The notes under the pieces are model-generated. The model was not told the DNA's origin. It saw only the letters and a list, made by a program, of their open reading frames with translations, and made no database searches. Of a stretch of DNA of 64,000 bases, positions 56,347-64,000 are shown piece after piece. Origin of the DNA: Methylobacterium persicinum (GTDB taxonomy: Bacteria > Pseudomonadota > Alphaproteobacteria > Rhizobiales > Beijerinckiaceae); contig NZ_BPQX01000033.1 in NCBI RefSeq assembly GCF_022179525.1, positions 124,001-188,000 on the forward strand, in the 5' to 3' direction. The position numbers and the translations under genes are program-made. Numbering within the stretch: position 1 is the first letter of the stretch; the number at the start of each line of letters is the position of its first letter.

Positions 56347-57627
56347 TTATTCCGCAGCGAGCTTCGGCGTCATGCCCACCGCGCCTGACCAGAGGATCGC
56401 GTCGATCTCGGCATTCGAACAGCCGAGCATGTCGCGGAGAATCTCATCGGTGTGCTCGCCGAGCAGCGGCGAGCGCTGGATCGCCACCGGGTTAGCCGAC
56501 AGGCGGATCGGGTTGCCCACCGTCAGGTAGGAGCCGCGCGTGGGGTGATCGACCTCGACGATTGTTCCACTCGCGCGAAGCGCCTCGTCTTCCGCGATCT
56601 CTTTCATTGAAAGGATCGGGCCGCAGGGAATGTCGTAGGCGTTGAGAATATCCATCGCCTCGAACTTGTCGTGCTTCATCGTCCACGCTTCGATGCGCGT
56701 GAAGATCTCGTTGAGGTGCGGCAGACGCGCTTGTGGTGAGCTGTAGTTCGGATCCGTCTTCCAGTCCGGTTCGCCGATGATGTCACAGATCGGCTTCCAG
56801 ACCGCCGCCTGCGCAATAAAGTAGATGTAGGCGTCGGGATCCTGCTCCCATCCCCGGCATTTCAGGATGCGGCCGGGTTGCCCCCCGCCGGAATCGTTCC
56901 CGGCGCGCGGAACGGCTTCGCCGAACGGGACACCTTCTCCGAACTGACTGTATTCCGTAAGAGGTCCCTGCGCGAGACGCTGCTGGTCCCGCAGCTTCAC
57001 GCGGCAGAGATTGAGAACGCTGTCCTGCATGGCGCAGTCGACCCGCTGCCCGCGTCCGGTCTGCACCCGATGGTACAGGGCCGTCACGATCCCCAGGGCA
57101 AGGTGAAGCCCCGTCCCGGAATCGCCGATCTGTGCACCGGTCACCATCGGTTTGTCGCCGCGCCAGCCGGTGGTCGAGGCCGCGCCACCCGCGCATTGGG
57201 CGACATTCTCATAGACCTTGCAGTCCTCGTAGCGGCCCGGACCGAATCCCTTCACCGAAGCCAGGATGAGGCGGGGGTTGGCTTCCGCAAGGGCCTCCCA
57301 AGTCAGGCCCATCCTGTCGAGGGCACCTGGCGCAAAGTTCTCCACGAGGACATCGCACTCGCGGATGAGACGCCACAGGACGTCCTTACCCGTCTCGTGC
57401 TTCACGTCGATCGTGATTGACCGCTTGTTGTGGTTCAACATCGTGAAGTAGAGACTATCGATGCCGGGAATATCCTGAAGTTGCTGCCGCGTCGCGTCGC
57501 CGGTTCCGGGCCGCTCGACTTTGATGACGTCTGCGCCGAACCATGCGAGCAACTGGGTGCATGTCGGGCCGGACTGAACATGCGTGAAGTCCAGAACCTT
57601 CACGCCTTCGAGCGGCGCGCCCATCAT
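56347..57627 (-). CDS. frc: formyl-CoA:oxalate CoA-transferase (copy 2)
   Basis: 426 residues from ATG 57627 (GGGAGG upstream; ATG 57624 also possible). Class III CoA-transferase closely similar to copy 1, with the catalytic aspartate at D169 in [59 protein letters not shown] and glycine loop [10 protein letters not shown]. The glycine loop has three rather than four Gly before Gln, and the C-terminus is longer, so substrate preference could differ (for example another dicarboxylate-CoA pair). Its upstream region carries operator 6. Confidence 0.92.
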   Translation of the reverse strand: MMGAPLEGVKVLDFTHVQSGPTCTQLLAWFGADVIKVERPGTGDATRQQLQDIPGIDSLYFTMLNHNKRSITIDVKHETGKDVLWRLIRECDVLVENFAPGALDRMGLTWEALAEANPRLILASVKGFGPGRYEDCKVYENVAQCAGGAASTTGWRGDKPMVTGAQIGDSGTGLHLALGIVTALYHRVQTGRGQRVDCAMQDSVLNLCRVKLRDQQRLAQGPLTEYSQFGEGVPFGEAVPRAGNDSGGGQPGRILKCRGWEQDPDAYIYFIAQAAVWKPICDIIGEPDWKTDPNYSSPQARLPHLNEIFTRIEAWTMKHDKFEAMDILNAYDIPCGPILSMKEIAEDEALRASGTIVEVDHPTRGSYLTVGNPIRLSANPVAIQRSPLLGEHTDEILRDMLGCSNAEIDAILWSGAVGMTPKLAAE

Positions 57628-58084
57628 GATAGCCTCCCTCACCGATCTTCTTGTCGGCGCTGTTCCGTTGAGAATTGTTCGCTTCGCTCGTCGGACCCCC
57701 GACGATGCTTCGCCGACCCAATGCCAAAGCGGCCTGCCACCGTTGAGCGTACGATGGCATACCACATACCAACTGTCAAAATGGGTGTGTCGTTTTGAGC
57801 CGAACGCAGCGTCTCGGCTTCGGTCGAACGTGGCTGTGCTTGAGAAGCGAGTGGAGCGTTGGATGACTTTCGTGAAATTGCCCTTCATCTCCGAAAGTCA
57901 CCGTGATGAGCTGGCCCGCGATGTGGTCGTCATCACGGTAAAGCCTTTTTCACGCGCAATGGACAGGTGAAGGCTGAACCGTGTGCAAGACAGTGCAAAA
58001 CCACAGTATCACGCCTTCTTTGGAAGACTCAGCGGTGAAAAAGGGCGAGAGCTATTTCTACGGATATCGCCGGGAGTCTCGCTC
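57628..58084. other. intergenic region upstream of frc2
   Basis: About 450 bp with operator 6 at 57756-57770 and otherwise nothing recognisable. The frame that continues frc2 to 57888 runs through the operator and is not family-like. Confidence 0.5.
57756..57770. promoter_or_regulatory. GntR-type operator 6 (frc2)
   Basis: On the minus strand GGTAT-GTGGT-ATGCC, one mismatch to the consensus, 129 bp before the frc2 start. Confidence 0.6.
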
Positions 58085-58318
58085 ATGGCTTGGATTGAAT
58101 TGACGATGGCGGAGGACGGCAAAAAGACGGTTGTGAATACGGATCATATCGTCAGGTTCAGTACCCCGCCGTCTCACGTGGCAAAGTCTGGTTCCTATGT
58201 CTTCCTGACTGTCGAGGCCTCATGGTCCGGCGACAGTTTGTGGCTTACTGTCGAAGAGACGATGGCAGATATCGAGCGCCTGCTCGTCGGCTGCAGCGAC
58301 GGCGGCGTGATCCGATAA
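58085..58318 (+). CDS. small soluble protein, unknown function
   Basis: 77 residues from ATG 58085. The sequence WIELTMAEDGKKTVVNTDHIVRFSTPPSHVAKSGSYVFLTVEASWSGDSLWLTVEETMADIERLL has the HIVxF ... GSxVxL ... VxE pattern of FlbD-like small beta proteins. No neighbour gives a role. Start could be further upstream, but the extension to 57983 is not convincing. Confidence 0.55.
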   Translation: MAWIELTMAEDGKKTVVNTDHIVRFSTPPSHVAKSGSYVFLTVEASWSGDSLWLTVEETMADIERLLVGCSDGGVIR

Positions 58319-58400
58319 CTGGGCTTCGGCCGGACGGCTTGCGTGCCCAGATTACCTTCGTTCCTTGCGCCATCCCAATCTCTGAGAAGGCGCGACAGGC

Positions 58401-58652
58401 TCAGCCTTGGAGGCTTTCGGCGAAATCTTCAGGGATCTCGCCCCATTGGCCGAGGATGGTCACTGCTTCCAGTTCACCGGTTTCGTCGTCCGCCACGACC
58501 TTCAGGGCCGCCGCGCCGGGCATCCGCTTCGCGAGGTTCTCGGCCTTCTTGATCGCGCCGCTCTCGGTCTGCGCGGGCTCCTGGCGACCCGGCCGCAGGC
58601 GCTTCCGGTGAATCTCGAACGGCTGCACCACGTAGCTCGTCTTCATCGCCAT
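58401..58652 (-). CDS. conserved small protein, unknown function
   Basis: 83 residues from ATG 58652 (or 58646). Basic N-terminal half and a C-terminal strand-helix TGELEAVTILGQWGEIPEDFAESL. It begins 17 bp after the rsmB stop and is probably co-transcribed with it. Confidence 0.6.
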   Translation of the reverse strand: MAMKTSYVVQPFEIHRKRLRPGRQEPAQTESGAIKKAENLAKRMPGAAALKVVADDETGELEAVTILGQWGEIPEDFAESLQG

Positions 58653-58668
58653 CGCTTGAGATCCCGTA

Positions 58669-59970
58669 TCACCGCTGCAGAACGAGCGCCGAGACGTAGA
58701 AACCGTCCGTGCCCGTCCGCAGGGGCGTCATTTGCACGCCGTAGGTCGTGACGCGAACGGCTCCGGCCAGAGAGGACGGAGCGGGCGCCAGCAATTCGGC
58801 GACGTCCACTGGCGCGAAAGCATTGCCGCTGCGGGCAAGCAGGGCGCCCACGGCCGCATCGTTTTCCGACGGGAAGAGCGAACAGGTGATGTACACGATC
58901 CGCCCCCCCGGCCGCACGAGGGAAGCGGCCCGGTCGAGGACGGTGGCCTGCTCGGCATGCCGCGTGGCGAGGCTGCCGGGCCGTAGGCGCCATTTGGCAT
59001 CCGGGTTCCGCCGCCATGTGCCCGAACCCGTGCAGGGCGCATCGACCACTACGCGGTCGACGGTACCGTCGAGGTCGGCCAGCACATCGCTACGTGCCTT
59101 GCCGCCCCGCGGGGTGCGAACCTCGGCCTGGGCGCCGGCGCGGCGGAGGCGCTCGTGGATGGGTGCGAGTCGACGGGGATCGCCATCGGTGGCAATCAAG
59201 CGGCCCGCATTGGCCATGGAGGCGGCCAGCGCCAGCGTCTTGCCGCCGCCGCCGGCGCAGAGATCCACTACCGTCTCGCCCGGTTTCGCGTCGGCGAGGA
59301 TCGCCGCAAGCTGCGAGCCCTCGTCCTGGATTTCGTACCAGCCGTCGAGGAACTCGGCTTCGACATGCAGCGCCGGCCCGCGGCCATCGGCGGCGACAGG
59401 GACGCGCAACCCCTGCGGCGCATGGGGCGTGGGCGCCGCCCCATACCCTTCCAGGGCGGCGAGAATCGTCTCGCGCGGCCCACGGAGGGTGTTCACCCGC
59501 AGATCGAGGGGCGCGCGCCGGGCCAGGGCACGCAGTTCGGGGATCAGGTCCTCGCCGAGTGTCGCCTCAAGTTCCGGAAGCACGAAAGCCGGTGCATCGC
59601 CTGCGATCTCTGGAGGCGCCCCAGCCAGCGTCATCGTCTCGATCCGCGCCCGCTCGTCGGCCGTCAGCGCGGGCGGGGCGTAGCCCTCTCCCGAGAACAG
59701 GGCCGCGATCGATGACGCCGCGAGCCCCTGTTGTAGTCGCAGGGAGCCAATGATGATCGCCCGGGGCGTGTCCGATCCCATGATCCACGCCGCGGAGGCC
59801 CGGCGGCGCAGGGCGTCGTAAACGAGGCTCGCGATCCCGGCCCGGTCGCCGGAGCCTGCAAAACGGTGGGCCAGCCCCCAATCCTTGAGGGCATCGGCAG
59901 CCGGACGACGGCGCTCGATGATGTCGGCCAGCACGTCGATGGCGGCTGCGCAGCGGGCGGCGGGGGTCAG
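58669..59970 (-). CDS. rsmB: RsmB/NOP-family 16S rRNA m5C methyltransferase
   Basis: 433 residues if started at CTG 59970, which has GGAGG 6 bases upstream; a TTG at 60000 is the alternative without a ribosome site. An N-terminal NusB-like helical domain (CAAAIDVLADIIERRRPAADAL) precedes the methyltransferase domain with SAM motif VVDLCAGGGGKTLALAA. The two catalytic cysteines are in VVDAPCTGSGTWRRNPD and VYITCSLFPSEN. RsmB methylates C967 of 16S rRNA. Confidence 0.9.
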   Translation of the reverse strand: MTPAARCAAAIDVLADIIERRRPAADALKDWGLAHRFAGSGDRAGIASLVYDALRRRASAAWIMGSDTPRAIIIGSLRLQQGLAASSIAALFSGEGYAPPALTADERARIETMTLAGAPPEIAGDAPAFVLPELEATLGEDLIPELRALARRAPLDLRVNTLRGPRETILAALEGYGAAPTPHAPQGLRVPVAADGRGPALHVEAEFLDGWYEIQDEGSQLAAILADAKPGETVVDLCAGGGGKTLALAASMANAGRLIATDGDPRRLAPIHERLRRAGAQAEVRTPRGGKARSDVLADLDGTVDRVVVDAPCTGSGTWRRNPDAKWRLRPGSLATRHAEQATVLDRAASLVRPGGRIVYITCSLFPSENDAAVGALLARSGNAFAPVDVAELLAPAPSSLAGAVRVTTYGVQMTPLRTGTDGFYVSALVLQR

Positions 59971-60227
59971 GGGACACCTCCAGAAAAAGCAACGGTTCAA
60001 AACGTCGTTTCAGGGCGATAGCCCCGAAGTCCGGATCCCGGAAGGGTTTTCGCGATCGGGGAGCCGGTCATGAAGCGGCCACGATACGGTCAAGCTTTCG
60101 CACGAATGCGAACGTTCATGCGAGTCGGCCCGGCGGGCGTTCCCGGCGGGCCCATACACGTCCCATCGCATCGGCCGGGCCGCCCATGGTGGGTGGCCGC
60201 GGCCCTCGGCGCGGAGTCGTTCGGATC

Positions 60228-60410
60228 ATGTCGCCCCAGACCAGAACCCTGAGCCGGATCGTCCTGCTCGGTCTCGCCACCTCGATGCTCGCCGCGTGCG
60301 CGACGGCGCCCGCTTCCACCGATTTCACGCCCCCGCCCCGGCGCCCCGTCGATGCGAAGACGCAGCTCGAATACGGCAACCCGCCTCCGCCGCCGCCCGC
60401 CCGCTACTGA
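60228..60410 (+). CDS. small proline-rich lipoprotein
   Basis: 60 residues from ATG 60228. Signal IVLLGLATSMLAAC is a clear lipobox (Cys23). The mature part is only about 38 residues, TPPPRRPVDAKTQLEYGNPPPPPPARY. Probably an outer-membrane or periplasmic lipoprotein; no role known. Confidence 0.6.
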   Translation: MSPQTRTLSRIVLLGLATSMLAACATAPASTDFTPPPRRPVDAKTQLEYGNPPPPPPARY

Positions 60411-60450
60411 GAACGACCTCCGGCGGGGGGAGAGCCCCCGCCCCTCGGGC

Positions 60451-61395
60451 CTACGAAGTCTCCCTCGCCCTACGCGCCTCGTAGGCCTTGAGGCCGGTAT
60501 ATGCCACGGCGAGCATCGGCGTCGGCAGATCGTGGGTACGACCCCGGGCGATCAAATCGCCGATCACATGGTCGGATTCGATGCGCCCCCGGCCTTCCAT
60601 GTCGCGGAGCATCGACGCCGTGAAGGTCGAGCCCGCCGCGGTCAGTTGCCCGAGGGCACCCGATGCCACCTTCTCACGCGGGGCGAAACCCGTCGCGGTC
60701 GCGATCGCGGTGCACTCGCCATACAGGGTCGCCATCAGTTCGGTGCCCCCGGGAGCCGCGACCATGTCCCCGACTGCGGCGCGCATGAGGGTGGTCCCGC
60801 CGGCGAGGGTCGCCAGGAACGCCCACTTCTCCCACATCTCGAGCAGGATCCTGTCGGACAGGCGTGGCTGGAACTTCGGGCCGCCTGACTTCATCAGGGC
60901 ATCGATGGCCGCGATCCTCGCCGAGGCGTCCCCGTTGCGTTCACCGTAGGTGATGCTGCACAGTTCGCTCATGTGGCGGATGGCGCCATCGGGAGCGAGC
61001 GTCGCCGCGATGGCGCAGCTTCCGCCAAGCACCCTCTCCGGGCCGAACCGGGCATCGAGGGCGTCGAGATGAGCCATGCCGTTCAGGACCGGCAGAATGG
61101 CCGTCTGCTCCCCTACGGCGGGTGCCATGTCGGCGATGGCCGCGTCGAGGTCGTAGGCCTTGCAGGACAGCAGGACCAGATCGAACGGCCCGGCCGCCGC
61201 GAGCGTTGCCGCGGTCACCGTAGGTGGGTTCGCCAGATGCACGTCCCCCAGGGGGCTGACGACCCGCAGGCCGTCCGCCGCGAGCCGCTCGGCCCGGACC
61301 GGGCGAACGAGGAACGTCACGTTCGCCCCGGCCTCGGCGAGCCTCGCGCCGTAATAGCCACCGGTCGCCCCGGCCCCGACCACCAGAACCCGCAT
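60451..61395 (-). CDS. panE: 2-dehydropantoate 2-reductase family protein (PanE/ApbA; possible oxalyl-CoA reductase)
   Basis: 314 residues. N-terminal NADP fold with GAGATGGYYGARL (residues 7-19), substrate motif N105-G106 in VLNGMAHLD and catalytic Lys190 in MWEKWAFLATL. The family reduces ketopantoate to pantoate for CoA synthesis. In Methylobacterium extorquens a family member (PanE2) reduces oxalyl-CoA to glyoxylyl-CoA. An oxalate module lies 3-15 kb away, but no GGTAT site precedes this gene, so either role is possible. Confidence 0.87.
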   Translation of the reverse strand: MRVLVVGAGATGGYYGARLAEAGANVTFLVRPVRAERLAADGLRVVSPLGDVHLANPPTVTAATLAAAGPFDLVLLSCKAYDLDAAIADMAPAVGEQTAILPVLNGMAHLDALDARFGPERVLGGSCAIAATLAPDGAIRHMSELCSITYGERNGDASARIAAIDALMKSGGPKFQPRLSDRILLEMWEKWAFLATLAGGTTLMRAAVGDMVAAPGGTELMATLYGECTAIATATGFAPREKVASGALGQLTAAGSTFTASMLRDMEGRGRIESDHVIGDLIARGRTHDLPTPMLAVAYTGLKAYEARRARETS

Positions 61396-61423
61396 CCTCG
61401 TCGCCCTCCCCTTACCCGGATCT

Positions 61424-62983
<1,560 letters not shown>

Positions 62984-63067
62984 CTATCACGCCCGGAGCG
63001 GCCACGCCAATGCGAGGATGCCGCTCCGCAGCAAGACGATGTGCATGGCTCGCGGGTTCGTGCGGCC

Positions 63068-63955
63068 TCAGCGGCCGGGAACGGGGGCGCCCTTGTCCCC
63101 ATATTCCGGCGGCAGGCCGATATAATCGGCCACGATGCCGTCGATGCCCGGCGCCCGGCCGAAAGCCTCGCAGTCGGGATCGAGGGGTGCCTCGCCGAGC
63201 ATGGTCACGCGGATGCGGTCCCAGGTTGGCAGGGTGTTCGGCGCCGTGAACGGATCCTCGGCCTTGGCGAGCAGGTAGCCGAAATCCTGGCCGAAATCGC
63301 CTGCGAGATCATAGGGGTCGCTGGCGGCCGAGAAGCGTGGCTGGCTGGTGAAGGAGTTTGCCGCCCCGCCCCACACCATGGCGGCCCGCTGCTGGTGGCG
63401 GCGGTCGAGCGCCTCCGCCTCCACCGTCAGGCTGCCGAGGCCGATCGGCAGGCGCGGGATCGGAATGCGGCCGATGCCGTCGGCGAAACCTACACCGACC
63501 TGGGACGCGATGCTGACCGCCGCGGATCCGGCGATGGTCCCGCCGGCCCCGATGAGGTTCGTGGGCTCGACGCGGGTGACCTGCGCCCGGACGGTCAGGT
63601 CCGCGTCGCGGCTCGTCACCACGTCGTAGCGCAGGGAAAGGTCGTAGCAGAGCGCCCGGTCCGCCGCGTTGGCGATCAGGCGACGGTCCGCGGCCGTGAG
63701 GGGAGCCGAACCCTCGACGTTGGCAGGAAAGGCGGTCGGGATGATGCGCACTGTGCGCGCGCGCTCCAGGGCCGGCCGGTCGATGTAGAGCCGCGCCTCT
63801 GTCGCCGTCGAGGTGGTCCGCTGGAGGCGGTCGTAGCGGGTGAGAGAACCTGTATCGTTCAACAGGACGGTGCCGCAGGCCGCGACTCCCGACATCAGGA
63901 CCGCCGCGGTCAGAAGACGTGACAAGGCGCGACGGTCGAACCGGCTGGGATGCAT
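63068..63955 (-). CDS. DUF3313-family lipoprotein
   Basis: 295 residues. N-terminal signal ALSRLLTAAVLMSGVAACG with a VAAC lipobox (Cys27), then the DUF3313 pattern with YDRLQRTTSTATEARLYIDRPALERARTVRIIPTAF and repeated Thr/Val strands. Probable outer-membrane lipoprotein of unknown role. Start ATG 63955 lies 45 bp from the window end. Confidence 0.78.
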   Translation of the reverse strand: MHPSRFDRRALSRLLTAAVLMSGVAACGTVLLNDTGSLTRYDRLQRTTSTATEARLYIDRPALERARTVRIIPTAFPANVEGSAPLTAADRRLIANAADRALCYDLSLRYDVVTSRDADLTVRAQVTRVEPTNLIGAGGTIAGSAAVSIASQVGVGFADGIGRIPIPRLPIGLGSLTVEAEALDRRHQQRAAMVWGGAANSFTSQPRFSAASDPYDLAGDFGQDFGYLLAKAEDPFTAPNTLPTWDRIRVTMLGEAPLDPDCEAFGRAPGIDGIVADYIGLPPEYGDKGAPVPGR

Positions 63956-64000
63956 CCGCTCTCTCTGTATCCCCCGCCCAAGGGTGCAGCGACTGCCGGG

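Overview
The window is GC-rich, densely coded alphaproteobacterial chromosome, most likely from Methylobacterium/Methylorubrum or a close relative in the Hyphomicrobiales. This placement is inferred from gene families, not from a marker gene. The clues are an LdtR-like MarR regulator, an alphaproteobacterial RpoH, a BcsS-type outer-membrane protein, Bpt, a metal-site variant HemB (Asp type), a MoxYX-like two-component pair, a DUF3313 lipoprotein, and an oxalate module (oxlT, oxc, two frc) of the kind known from methylotrophs.

Layout. 1-3.8 kb is a tartrate-type catabolic group: end of an MFS carrier, tartrate dehydrogenase, pyruvate kinase. It converges on a lactate permease. 5.7-12.3 kb holds a tRNA-Gly, a formyltransferase-fold protein divergent from an FeS-type photolyase, BcsS, ExoD and an LdtR-like regulator. 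12.4-23.6 kb is mostly housekeeping: hemB, bpt, purB, D-amino-acid transaminase, purA, rpoH and rluD, with small envelope proteins between them. 23.6-25 kb is a tRNA-Glu followed by a decayed serine recombinase. 25.2-32.6 kb carries a MocR regulator divergent from a molybdopterin oxidoreductase, a Tat-exported MBL-fold protein and the MoxYX-like pair. 32.6-38.9 kb is patchy accessory DNA: a PNPOx pseudogene, an SSS symporter with its DUF3311 partner, an ArsR/AHSA1 pair with a perfect palindromic operator, an AT-rich PH-like membrane protein and a mercuric-reductase-like flavoprotein.

38.9-45.4 kb is a tight, uncharacterised biosynthetic cluster. It contains a radical SAM/SPASM protein divergent from an operon of DoxX, a DUF2064 (TIGR04282-like) transferase, a polytopic glycosyltransferase, a second radical SAM/SPASM enzyme, a GT2 enzyme and a methyltransferase. 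It is the best candidate for an undescribed pathway here.

45.8-57.6 kb is the oxalate region. OxlT should import oxalate and export formate; Frc makes oxalyl-CoA; Oxc decarboxylates it to formyl-CoA. An FCD-type GntR regulator lies within it. I found a shared 15-bp motif, GGTAT-N5-ATACC, upstream of oxlT, oxc, the osmC/PAS-frc1 divergent region, gntR and its divergent two-gene unit, and frc2, plus a degenerate copy before a 48-codon membrane ORF. This points to one local regulon that includes several uncharacterised small proteins. 58-64 kb returns to core genes (rsmB, a PanE-family reductase, guaB, a DUF3313 lipoprotein). The PanE-family gene may be relevant to oxalate because an oxalyl-CoA reductase of this family is known in methylotrophs.

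All calls come from reading the sequence and translations by eye. No database search was run.
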